A stretch of 14,015 nt of DNA from Irineochytrium annulatum (GCA_027600665.1 JADGJL010000778.1:1-14015); one strand, 5' to 3'; positions 1-10,165 are shown, counted from the stretch's first letter. Translations and numbers: made by a program. The notes: generated from the letters alone by a model not told the origin.

Positions 1-71
1 GTTAGCAAGCTGGCCCCTCCTTTCGCCGATGAGGCCCGACTATGCGCTGACTCGTTCGTATAACGCATTCG

Positions 72-82
72 TTCACTTGCAG
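72..82 (+). other. Possible splice acceptor upstream of the first gene
   Basis: TTCACTTGCAG ends at 82 and has CTGAC- and TATAAC-like branch candidates 20-40 nt upstream. It would place ATG 119 in the second exon of the transcript, with the first exon (5' UTR or coding) outside the window or within 1-40. Only the sequence signal supports this. Confidence 0.35.
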
Positions 83-118
83 GTCGTTGTGGTGGCAATC
101 CGGCCGTCCCGGCCAGCG

Positions 119-3100
119 ATGCTCGTCCCAGCCAAACCAACGAACCATCTATCATCATCTGCGAACAGCAGCTCTAACAGCACTCTACATTTCTCCGCCG
201 ACGATCTCGCGAGCGCCACAACCGCCACGCGCATGTCCGACAACGAGCACCTCCTCAAGCGGATATTCGAACTCGAGCACCAACTGGCACGGAAAGAAGC
301 CGACATCGACGCGAAAGATGCCCAGCTCCACGAGGCCGGCAGCATGGGGCAGCAGCTCGTGGCGTACAACGAGCAACTGAGCGTTGAGGCCAACTCACTC
401 CGGGCGGTCGTCGCCGCACACTTAGACGCGGAAAGGGTCGAATCCATCAACGGATCTCTCGCTAGCAAGTTCCTCCCGCTTCTCCCTCTCGATGCAGTCA
501 TGGACGACCGCGACGACCGAACGTCATCGCCGTCACCCTCACCCGTCAGCACGCCCTGTCCGAAACCCGCGAAGGATCTCGGCTTCTCGTCCCCCTCCAA
601 CATCAGCAGCCCCCTCTCGGCAGGCGCGGCTGCGTCCCGCCTCCGGAGACGCCAGCTGCAGCACGACCCGAGTCGGCGCGAGAGCCCGCTAGCGCGCACG
701 CAGCACCGCGCCTTGTCGGAGGGCTCGGACCCTACCCCATCACCGACCGGAGCGCTGCAGCGGACATCATCGCCGTGTCTACTCCGCCGAAGACAGGAGC
801 CCGAATCCGACGACACACCCGACTCGCTGCCGTCCGCAGGTTCTAGATCCGCGCACCGACCTAGCCCACGTCGCGCGGGCGGTCGTGCGCAGAAGAGCGG
901 TGCCAGCTCGTCAAGCGACGACCGGGACGGCTCGGCGTCGTCCGGGTCTGAGCCCGGCCCGCTTCCAAAACGTCCGCACGCCCCGCCTCCGCGTCGCGTG
1001 TCGGAGCTCTCTGAACACGGCGAGCGGATGATCGCGGAGCAAGGGGTGCGGATTGAGGAACAGCAAGCGAGGATCGAGGAGCTGACGGAGGAGCTGAGGA
1101 AACGCGGGCGGGAAGCCGCGGCGCTGCGGAAGGCGAATCAAGCGCTTGAGGTGGGACAACTGAAGATGGAGGAGAGGCTCGCCGCGGCCGATGCTGCGAG
1201 GTCTGCGGCGTTTGCGGCTGTTAAGGGGAAAGCCGGGAGCGCGCGGAGGGAGAGGACTGATAGTGAGGGTAGCGAGGGAGATGGCGCCAATGTGCGCGGG
1301 ATGCGGGAACAGATAGAGATATTGGAGAGGGAGAAGGACGCGATGGAGCAGTCGTTCAAGAGGGAGGTCGAGCGCGGGATCGCGAGCTGCAAGCGGGCGT
1401 ACGATGAGAAGGAGGCAGCGCTCGCCGCGGAGCTGAGGGAGCACGCGCTACGCGCGCAGGACGTCGAGAGGATGCAGGCCCACATCGTGGAGCTGGGAGG
1501 AATGCTAGAGGAGGAGAGGGCCGCGAAGGCCAACCTAGAGATGGCGCTCGCGAACGCTGGGGTGTCCGTCGCGGCGCCGTTATCGCCGGAAATCATGCCG
1601 GGGGTTCCCGGGTATATGATGGGTGCGACGATCACAGTCGAGGTGGGCGTGCAAACGGATTGGACCGTCGTAAAGATGGAGGACGTTGTGGAGGGGGATA
1701 TTGAATATAAGACGGAGGAGGGCGAGGAGGAGGTTGTGGTTAAGCGAGAGGAGGATGTGGAGGCGCCGACTATACACAGCGTCATCGAGGCTGCGATCAA
1801 CGCCGCGCCGGGACTACGGTCCAGCATCGGGCTGCGGGGGGTGGTAGAGGAGCGGACGGTACCATCACCGCCTGGGAGCGTCAGCGGCTCGGACAGCCAC
1901 ATCGTCCACGCGACATCGACCCGGGCTTCGACATCCGCCAACAACGCGTTCTTCAAGATGGGTTCAGCTGGCGGGCTTCTTGGCCTTGTGCGATCTACTG
2001 CGGACGACGTTGACTTTGAGGTCCCGGACGTCGTCCACTCCGTCTCCCCTCGCTTATCATCGGTCGACCGGACGCCACCGCGCGCAGAGATGCGCCAGAG
2101 CGACAACAGGGAGATCGCGCTCTCGTCCTCACCCGTGAGGAGGTTCGTTCCGGGAAACAACACGACCACGGCGTCGATGATGATGATGGCACCCACGCCG
2201 TGGAAGAGAACACCGACGCTTGCCCCCGGTAGCATTATCTCGGCCCTCGTTTCGCCGCCGAGGGCCGCTTTTGGGGGTGTCGCCAGCAGGAGTCAGCCTG
2301 ATTTCAAGATTTTTGGATATACGGAGGGATTCAGGGAGGATGAGAGGAGGACGAGGGCAAGGTTGGCGTACTTTCTAACATTATCATATGCTGACGTATT
2401 TTGTTCTAGGACAGTTGCATCTTCCAGCGTTGGCTTATCGACAACAGCTGCTGAGATTGCCAGCGCAGTGATCCGCAATTCCGTTCTGAAGGAGGAGAGT
2501 TCTGCGGCGGAGGCAATTTACCAAACTGCTCCCGGTCAAATTGGTTCTAAGGGAGATAAGTGGATAACGGACGCAAGGTAGAACGTCGGCTACGATTGGC
2601 TCTGGTGTTAACGAACTCTTATAGTGCTACTTCTTTATCCGCGGAGTCCCCTGTTGTAGTCTCGAATAGGAGCGCAACTGTGATGATCAAATCTCATGAT
2701 CAAAAGAACGACTTTCAAGAGAAAGAGCCGAAAGTCGAGGAGGTTGCCACAGAGGAAGAGAATGCGTCAATAGAGGAGGGAAACTTGACAAAGGCGAGGT
2801 AAGACGTGACGAGTTGCAGGTGAAGCTCAACACCATTATCAGGGAAGAATTTGTGAGCAACAGCGTATCCGCCGCACTTGCACATCGGCCTGCCCAGACG
2901 GCGCTTGATGCAAAGGTCGACGATACGATTTTTAAGTCGGACGGGAAGGATAGCTTGGCAAAGTAGGACATTTCAGAAAGTGTAGGTTTGAGGACTAAAC
3001 CTTTTCTGTTCTTAGGACCGGCATTCGGGACGTGGATACCGACCGCATTGCCACCCCAGTTGCAATCCGCGTGACGCCTCCTGTCAATAAATCGGAGCCG

Positions 3101-3436
3101 GAGGATGATGAAGACGAGTTTGTTTCAGCCCGCGCGTCGCCGACAGAGAGCTCAGGGGCAGCGTCGCCGACTTCCCGGAGATCGTTGACGGATTTATGGA
3201 AGTACTTCGCTTCTGAGGCTACGAGGCAAGAGCGGCAAGGGTCCGTATCGCTCGGCGGTGCGGAGGATGATCGGGCGATGCTGCACTTCACGGCGGGGTG
3301 TGTGAGGGTTTTGGACAGAAGTTTGGGGGCTGATAGGGTTGAGATTGGCGAGTTGGAGGACATGGCGGTTGGGTCTCTGAGGCGGTTTTTGGAACACATT
3401 ATCGCTGTTATCTACGAATTTTTGGGTTACCACTAG
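119..3436 (+). CDS. Coiled-coil protein with a CC1-box-like N-terminus, possible dynein-adaptor-like protein (five exons)
   Basis: Proposed exons are 119-2361, 2410-2577, 2625-2798, 2843-2962 and 3016-3436, giving about 1041 residues. Introns of 48, 47, 44 and 53 nt have GT-AG ends and all fall in phase 2, so the frame closes exactly on the TAG at 3434. Residues about 42-95 form a first coiled coil containing AGSMGQQL (residues 73-80), which resembles the AAxxG CC1 box of TRAK/HAP1 and BICD adaptors. Residues about 125-290 are Ser/Pro/Arg-rich and disordered. Residues about 295-380 and 395-481 are strongly heptad-like. A GVQTD motif at 510-514 precedes an acidic patch. The C-terminal exon ends in a mostly helical segment starting at SLTDLWKYF. 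ATG 119 is preferred to ATG 29 because 29-118 does not look coding and a TTGCAG acceptor ends at 82. The frame from 83 is open, so an upstream coding exon outside the window is possible. The gene is well supported; the adaptor role is inference only. Confidence 0.82.
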
Positions 3437-4923
3437 TTAGGCCCCCCTTTTTCTTTGTTATGGCTAATATTCCCGGACCTACATAGCCTTCAAATGATCT
3501 CACGGCGGTAATTTACGTCATTTTGGGACTAGCTGATGGAGTTTTAACTTATGGGCGGACTTCGCCACCTACACCTACACCAACTCACAGACACTTGTAT
3601 AGACTTGTTTTGATAATCGCTCCTTTTGTTAATCGCAATCTCCGTAATATTGTAGCTAATCGTTCGGGGACCCCATGTATTCACTGTATTCATCTTTCGT
3701 CGGGTTTCCAATGCCGGGTTCCCATTGCGTTGGAAAAAGTACATTATCTTTCGCTAACAGTCCGCAAGAAGCAACGAACCGTTAGGCCCAAAGCCTGGGA
3801 ACTTTTTAAAGCACGTTGGCGAGTACGTTGGCATATCATAGCAGTGGTGTATTGTTCAAAAAAAGGAAATTCAGTCAACAAAGATTTCCCTGATACGATG
3901 ATATTACCGCGTAAGAAAAAATTTAGTGAGAAACAATATCACGAAAATCACTAAAATTGTGCTTTCATGCAAACATTGCGGGGTGTGTCATTCAAGGCAG
4001 GGGAAGAAGGGGAAATAACCAAGAACATAAACTAATTTCTTCAAGCCAAAATCAAATACGGGGAACGACCCAGCAAGAAAAAGTTCTATCATTTAACTCG
4101 ACAGCAAGCCCATACCGTTCACGGCGTGATGCACCAAATGCGACGCACCGTCGAGGGAACAATTAATAGAAGAAACCTGATAAGTGATACCCTCGCCATA
4201 CAAACTATCGTAAAGTGCAACAGAGAACCAGATTGGCTGAACTGGAGATGAGCGTTTGCCTATCGTCCTCTACTGTTCACCATGAATTTTGGCTAGTCCA
4301 AAAAGTGGAGCGGGTAAGGAAGAAAGTATTCTTGCAAAGTGACAACAACAACAACACTCATCAATTACCCTGGCCCGACATATGAAACCGAGAATTGTAA
4401 AGGAGAAACACGGCAACAGTCAGAAAAAGTTTAAGGAACGGCTTCTCAATAGTAGACCTGCCGGGGAAAGTCAAGACGAAGAACGAAAAAATGCTGCAAC
4501 ACGAAAAAGAAACATAAAAGAAAAATAAAAAGCCCAAAAAGGACACACTAACAGTGTTTGGTTGCGCATGCGTTATGTGTACAGGGATCACAGATGGTGC
4601 AGGGCACTGTTATTTTTTCACCAAGACAACAAAAAGTCAAAGAGGCTAGCCGAGAGAAAGATTACGAGACTTGTAAATAAGTAGCAAAACAACATGGCGG
4701 GCATGACAAACCACCGCTACCAAAAGGAGCGGAAAAAGCAAACAAGCAGGAATCTCCTCCGCACCATTCAATAAACCTGCCCAACCTCATCCTTTTCTAC
4801 TTCGCGGAGTCATTGAGGCGAAGGAGTGTCCAATGCGAAAATGAAGAAGTCGACGACATCGTTCATTCATAATCTCTCATCTCGTGCGTCCAACTTTTAC
4901 ACACCTAATCTCAACCAGTTCTC
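3437..4923. other. Convergent intergenic region, no gene seen
   Basis: This 1.5 kb stretch is clearly richer in A and T than the flanking genes. It lies between the stop codons of two convergent genes, so it should hold both 3' UTRs. The open frames inside it (143 codons from a TTG at 3523, 69 codons at 3957, 76 codons on the minus strand ending at 4361) have skewed composition, no recognisable motif and no convincing start. No tRNA B box (GGTTCGAATCC-like), CRISPR-type repeat or transposon end was found by eye. Confidence 0.6.
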
Positions 4924-7900
4924 TCACTTTCGTCTGTCCCCAAACTGCAGCTGCTGCGCCTGTAGCATATGCACCTGTGCGATCTGTTGCGGCGTCAACC
5001 CCTGTCCTCCAAAACCGCCATGGCCAGGCAGCCCAGCGCCGCCAAAGTAATTCCCAACGCCCGCCCTCCCAACGGGCGCCGACGTCGACAAACCGTGCAG
5101 CCCGCCACCCGCATGCCCGGGGACCTGACCCGCGTAAATAGCCCCAAGGCTCGGCGCGCCCAACGGCCCAGACCGTCTGTTGCTCCCGCCGCCGACCCGG
5201 CCAGCAGCCGCCCCGATCTTGTCGACACCCGCGCCGCCGCCGTTGTTGGCCGCGAGCGCCCCTCCCGTGCCAACGGGTACCGTCTTCCACTTTAGCCACG
5301 CGATGAGCGGCAGGTGATCCGAGGGGAAGTGCTCCTCTGGAAATGTCGGGACGCGGCCGACGAGGTGTCCGTGATGGTAGGGTATAACGGGCGGGTAGTA
5401 CGGGATCAGGGTCGGTGCCTGCGGTGCACTCGCTGGTGCGATCGTGGTCAGCACACCGTCCGCAGGCTTTGAGTCGTCATCGCCCGACTGCTGGGCCGGA
5501 GAAGCGACGACGGCAGCTGAGGGGATAGCGGCATCGGCATTCGCGGAAGAGTCGGAAACGTCGTCATCGTCGCGGTTGCGCTCCGGCGATGACCGATCAG
5601 AGCCGTCCCCAGCCTGGATCTGCGGCGGTGCCAACGTTCCGGGCTGAGCTTGCATCACCATCCCCGGCGGGAGAACGGGCACCAAGCCGGTAGGCGGTTG
5701 ATATCCGGGTGGCGCGGCGAGGTTGATGTGGATCGGGAAGGGTATCGCGTGCCCGTACGCAGCATACGGTCTCGGGGGGAGCGGTTTGAGCGTGCAAGAC
5801 GCGTCAAGGTCTGTGAGAACGTCCCGGATCGACAGCGTACCGGAGGTGTAGAGAATGTGGTCGATGGATCCCTCGAAGTCAGGCGTGCGGTTCGTAAAGG
5901 GCAAGTCCTTGCGGTCGTATGCGCTCGCAAGCTTCGTGCCGTGCCGGAGAAGGGGTAGCGGCGGTGCCGGCATGACATTCCCCGCGCCGGAGGGAGTGCC
6001 AGCACCGCTCAGCGAAGGGTGCGGGAGCTGAGGGTGCATGGAGGACGCCAACGCCGCGGGGATAAGCCCACCGCCCGGAACACGCGTGACTAGGCTCGCG
6101 GTGAAGCGTCCGAAGTCCTTGTCGGTGAAAAGCGTGCCGGGTGCGACCTTCCCACGGACGAGATAATCGACGACGGCCTCCCCCGCGCGTGAGTTGAGGT
6201 CTGCAGCAATAATAGTCGGGACGTCTCTGTGCGTCCGCTCGAGCCACTCCATAAGGATGGCCGCCTGCAGGAGCTTGGTGTCCGCGCACGCCGGATCCCA
6301 ATGCAGGTGGGTGTTGACAATTCTGACGCGCAAGCTCCTCGCCATGCGATTTTGGAAAATGCAGACGAGAGCGATGTTTGGGAAAGGCGCCAGGCGGGAG
6401 TGGAGGTCGGATTGGGCGTCACTGTTAATTTGGTCGCAGTAGGCGAAGGCCTGGACGGCAAGGAGGTTGAATTTGGCCTCGAGGTAGAAGATAGCGCAAC
6501 CGTCAGCAGCGTGCTCCTTCTTCTTCGCCTGAAAATGGCCTTCGTACCCGATCTTCGAGAGCTGGGCAAGGAAGACGTCCTTGAAGTCTGCGGGAGGCAA
6601 CTCCTTGAATTCCAAATCATCGTCAACAACTGGCACAATATTTACAATCAGTACGAAGACGAACCTGAAGGCTCACAAAATCCGGCGCGTAGAACGCGAT
6701 CTCGTCCAATATCTTCCTTTTCCGATACTCCCAGTTCAAATACCGATCCTCGGTCGTATGGTAACGGCTATCAGTGCAATACATAGGCGCAAGCACGTTG
6801 TAGGACATAACCATAAAGTGCCGGCTGTCCGCCTTCTCGGTCCCGCCCTTCTTCCAGACCCGGTGCGGAATTGACATCATGCCTGCCTCCTCCCCCCAAA
6901 TGGTCTTCCTCGGCACCTTGAGGATCGGGCAGCCATCGTCGGCTACCTCCTTCACGAGCCCCTGAACGGCCTGATCCCGCCCCCTGGCGCTCGTCTTCCG
7001 ATCTCTAACCTCCTGGCTCTGCTGGCTCTGCTGCGGCTGCTGCTGCTGCTGTAACGCAACCCCCTGCTGCGGCCCACCCTGCTCCAACTGCGCTCCGTAC
7101 CGCGCGGCCATGGCTCCCAGCCCCTCATCGCTCGATAAACTGCTCGACTGCCCGCCAAAGCTCGACGCGAAGCTCGAGGGGCCCCAGCTCGAAGCCCCGA
7201 ACATACCGCCCGCCGAGACCGCACCAGGCTGCAACGCTGGCGAGGGCTGCCCGGTCACCTGATGGTGGCCGGAGTGCCCCTGCCCGCTGCTGCGACTCGG
7301 GCTCGCGCCTGACGGCAGCCCGTGCATTCCGATAGAGATGGGGCTAGATCCGTTCACGCCGCCCGTTGGGGTGCCCCCGCGCTTCCCTGGGCTGCCACCG
7401 AGATCATCGTCGGGGTTGCCGTTGCCGCCAAACATCATCATGCGCGTGAATGAGCTGGACGAGCCAACTCCGCCGTACGATCGAGAGCCAGCGGCGGCCG
7501 CCATCTCAAGGTCCGACATCTCGAAAGGCAGTTCGACATCGGCGTCCATCCCCATGGGGTCGTAGCTCGGTGCGCCGCCGGTGGCCCCGGCAGCGCGAAG
7601 CCTGCCCTGCTCGCGGCGCTGGAGGAGGGTGGAGGACGACAAGTCCGGGATAAGATTAGCGGGCGGGATAGACTGTTGCTGGGATGGCGAGGAACCGCCT
7701 TCGCGGTATAGAAAGCCCGGAGTAGTCTGACGCGCGCGGATCGCGTTGCGCAAGTGGGCGGCGTCGTTTGGGTTTGAAAATGTGCTCAGGGGGGCGGAGG
7801 ACGGGGTTGGGTTAAAGGACGCAGCTTTGGGGTCGAGCGGGCTGCCGAGTGGCAGATGGAACTGAGGGCCGAGAATATCTGCCGACGGTCCGTCAGCTAC

Positions 7901-9088
7901 AACAAACATCGAAGTTAGGTAATAAAACGTACCTTTTTGCCCTGTCGAAGCGCTCGAGCTAATCCCACTCCTCGTCCAACTCGCCTTCTCTAACGAAAAG
8001 TAATCCCCACCCAGCCTATCATCATTCATATACGGCGGAGCCGTCAACGGCCCGGCATTCGCGGCGGCCCGCCGTCTCTCGATCCTCTCAAACGCGCCAC
8101 TGGGTCCACCTACGCTACCCACGCTCCTGGGCCCGGCCATCCCCAATCCGGCGCCGACGGACGAGAACCCGCCAAATGCCGACCCGTAAGATCCGGACAT
8201 CGTGTTCGCCCCGTTGGTGGCGCGCTGGAACGCCAAACGTTCGAGTTCGTTGTCCCCCACGACCCAGTCGACCATCCGGGCCGAGTCGATGTCGTCGACG
8301 GAGTCGTGTTGTGTGTGGGACGGGTGCGAGGAGGACAGCGGTCTAGGAGGTTGGGCGGCGGACGCGCCACGATTCTGTTGCGAGGACTGGGAGGTTGCGG
8401 CCGCAAGACGGTGCTGCTCCGCCTCCCACTTCTGGCGGTGGTGATTCTGCAGCTCGTGGACAGTCGACCGGGTTGGCGCCGAGGTTAAGGCAGGGGTGTT
8501 GGTAGGAGAATGGTCCCGGTTCTATACAAGAGGGGTTAGTAACGTGCATTTGAGGGGTCAGCGTGCAACTCAAAGGCCAATTGTACACCAACGTTCGCCG
8601 TCACGTATGTCGATTCCATCATCTGCGTCATCTTCTGATAACGTTGCTGAAGTTGGTGTTCTTGCTGCATCTGCTGCTGCTGGAGAGCCACGGCAGCAAG
8701 GAGCTGGCTGTCGGTCAGCTGCAGCCCGTGACCTTGCCCGTGCTGGCCACGGTCCTGCCGATGCTGTTGTTGGAGATGATGCAGCAGCGCGGGATCGCCA
8801 AGGAGCATGCCGTTCCCATTTAACTGTTGGGAGCCGCGGGCGTGGTGTTGGCTTCTCTGTGAAGACCAAGCTGTATCAGATCCACGGAAAGGAGTAGGAT
8901 GCAGGTGGAGTCAGGAAGGCCCCCAGGAGGCGCCTCCCTCCAAGCTTCTCTGGCCCCGTGATCGACATTGAGTCGTCCGCCTCCCCAACACGCACCAGCT
9001 CATCCAGCATATCCAGCTCGGCCTTCCCCGGCGCGGGGTCCCCCTGCATTGAACCCTGCATCATTGCCGGGCTCGCCCGCGAGGCCAT
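4924..9088 (-). CDS. CCR4-family poly(A)-specific exoribonuclease (deadenylase), without leucine-rich repeats
   Basis: Proposed exons, in transcript order, are 9088-8996, 8856-8587, 8521-7933, 7896-6665 and 6603-4924, giving about 1287 residues. The endonuclease/exonuclease/phosphatase domain starts near residue 678 (FMVMSYNVL, then LNWEYRKRKI). It carries the family residues: Glu729 in SLQ|E, which is rebuilt only by splicing; NTHLHWDP at 825-832; Asp863 and Asn865 in AADLNS; LPFTNRTPDF and IDH around Asp976; and SDH ending at His1158. This is the Mg2+-dependent 3'-5' deadenylase fold of CCR4, which shortens mRNA poly(A) tails in the cytoplasm. The first 670 residues are Gln-, Ser- and Gly-rich, with QQQQ tracts and no LRR block. 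A low-complexity insertion of roughly 140 residues separates IDH from SDH. A Gly-rich tail of about 120 residues follows. ATG 9088 has an ACCCATGG context and is the first in-frame ATG after a stop. The first intron (8857-8995) and the second donor are the weak points. NGL- or Angel-type relatives are an alternative subfamily. Confidence 0.9.
6604..6664 (-). other. Intron splitting the catalytic Gln-Glu pair of the CCR4-like gene
   Basis: This 61 nt intron has donor CAG|GTTCGT, an internal TTGAC branch candidate and acceptor TTCAAG. Using this acceptor rather than the nearer CCAG joins SLQ to ELPPADFKDVF. That restores phase and gives the same spacing to GYEGHF as CCR4 has between SLQE and its GYxG. 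The nearer acceptor (35 nt intron) breaks the frame. Confidence 0.85.
7013..7051 (-). repeat. CAG (polyglutamine) trinucleotide tract
   Basis: On the coding strand this reads as mostly CAG codons, including five in a row (complement of CTG x5 at 37-51 past 7000), and encodes a QQQQQPQQSQQSQ segment. Such tracts are prone to length change. It lies in the disordered N-terminal half of the CCR4-like protein. Confidence 0.8.
7897..7932 (-). other. Very short 36 nt intron, in frame
   Basis: Donor GTACGT, branch CCTAACT and acceptor TTGTAG are all strong, but only 36 nt apart. The length is a multiple of three and contains no stop, so retention would insert about 12 hydrophobic residues (around TFYYLTSMF) into the disordered N-terminal region. 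Splicing is favoured by the signals but is not proven. Confidence 0.6.
8522..8586 (-). other. Second intron of the CCR4-like gene
   Basis: The acceptor TATAG at 8522 follows a textbook TTACTAAC branch sequence. The donor is either GTACAA (intron start 8586, 65 nt) or GTGACG (start 8604, 83 nt). Both are phase 0, so they differ by six residues (VTANVG). Without splicing the reading frame ends at the TAA inside the branch sequence. Confidence 0.65.
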
Positions 9089-9680
9089 GGGTTGTTGGTG
9101 AGAGGACGGGGGTTTGGACAACGGTTTGTAGGTTTGACCGCAGGATCAATGGTCATCTGGTGTTTACCAGCGATCACTCCGCGATCTGGCCCGACCCTCC
9201 GAGACACACTACGCTGAAGCCGCCGCCGCCGCGGATGCGCCGTCGCGTCATGTGCTTGGGGCGAGCCAGTGGTGTCGGACGAGGGATGAGGAGACCGGGA
9301 TGCCACCGAGGAAAAAGGATGCTGGATCGGGGTTTCGACCGGAATCAAGTCTGCGTCCTTGTTATCCTCATGTCTTTGAGCGCCATAACGCGTTACTTAC
9401 TTTCATCTTCATTTCTTTGGGTACCATTACTCCTGGCTGTGATTTTTTTAATGAGCCAAGGCTTCCACATTCTGAGTAATGGGAACACTTACTTCGGTCT
9501 TTGCGAGAGTGCTACATGCAACTGTTTTTCGATTCAAGTGAGTAGCCGTGTATCTGTGCGCATTTTGTGGATATAATCCTGCGTGTATCTGCATTCTCTA
9601 CAAGAGTTTTTGGCGTTGACGGGGACGTTGCTCCACCGGCCATCAGTACGTCACCATCAACATTCCCGGGTGCTCCTCAA
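9089..9680 (-). promoter_or_regulatory. 5' flank and probable promoter of the CCR4-like gene
   Basis: This is the region upstream of ATG 9088 on the minus strand. No coding exon is supported in it. The in-frame stop just upstream of the ATG suggests a 5' UTR begins here or is joined by an intron. No clear TATA or CCAAT element could be assigned. A 202-codon plus-strand open frame running through 9576 is treated as chance. Confidence 0.35.
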
Positions 9681-9689
9681 ATTTACAAA

Positions 9690-10165
9690 TTTGCCTCCGC
9701 CGTCATGGCCGACATCGTTGCGGGCGAGCTCACCGTTGTGGACGCGCAGCAACGTCAGCTGCTTCCTCGTACCTTGCGCTCCACTGCCGTCGACGCCTCC
9801 GCAACCTGATGCCTACCCCACCGAAGCCCAAGACTAGTACAAGGATCAGCCGACGTTCGACTTCGGCGTCGTCGTCAACCGGTCCGCGGACGCGGTGCAG
9901 CAGGGGAAGGTGATGCAAGGCGCGTGGCACATCTGCACGCCGTCGGGAGTCGTCGGGAGTGCCAGAGGGCAAGGTATCTTCACGGTGCTTGGTACGCCAT
10001 TTTGGGAGCTAAGAACGTGATTGTGCCCGAGTCGCTTGCTGACGCTAACTCGGCTCGGTTGGCCGCGGGCCGTCGCGTCGGAGATTACCAGGTGGCTAGA
10101 CACGGAAGGTGGTGCACTAGGTGCTCTGAGCGGTCGCCCTCGTCGTCTAATTTGCAGCCTTAATT
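9690..10165 (+). pseudogene. Possible decayed or unrecognised coding fragment
   Basis: Two adjacent plus-strand frames have protein-like composition. One, from ATG 9705, begins MADIVAGELTVVDAQQRQLL and stops at TGA 9807. The next frame continues with DAYPTEAQD, a TAG at 9835, then YKDQPTFDFGVVVNRSADAV, a GAWHICTPSG segment and a stop at 10018. A third frame then reads KNVIVPESLADANSA. The change of frame near 9806 plus an internal stop suggests a pseudogene. Alternatively a small intron (for example GTCGAC at 9789 to CTAG at 9837, phase 0) would join the first two. I do not recognise the family. A 10 bp direct duplication (CGTCGGGAGT twice) sits near 9940-9960. Confidence 0.3.

Noticed and set aside
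73..816. 247-codon minus-strand open frame at the window start
   Set aside because: Same explanation: a shadow of the Ser/Arg-rich coding region, with no recognisable motif.
1138..2235. 365-codon open frame on the minus strand opposite the coiled-coil gene
   Set aside because: It lies wholly opposite a well-supported coding exon. It is Ser/Thr-rich as expected from the complement of GC-rich codons and has no domain pattern.
2799..2819. A 21 nt intron ending at GTTGCAG in the coiled-coil gene
   Set aside because: Too short to splice. The acceptor at 2842 gives a 44 nt intron, keeps phase 2 and opens the correct downstream frame.
3523..3954. 143-codon plus-strand open frame in the convergent intergenic region
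   Set aside because: It starts at TTG, has a basic irregular composition, lies directly after a stop codon where a 3' UTR is expected, and shows no splice or family signal.
6630..6664. A 35 nt intron ending at GTGCCAG in the CCR4-like gene
   Set aside because: It breaks the frame and loses the catalytic glutamate spacing. The acceptor at 6604 fixes both.
8968..9576. 202-codon plus-strand open frame with a hydrophobic C-terminus
   Set aside because: The first half is antisense to the first exon of the CCR4-like gene, it has no ATG at its start, and the hydrophobic end comes from T-rich flank.
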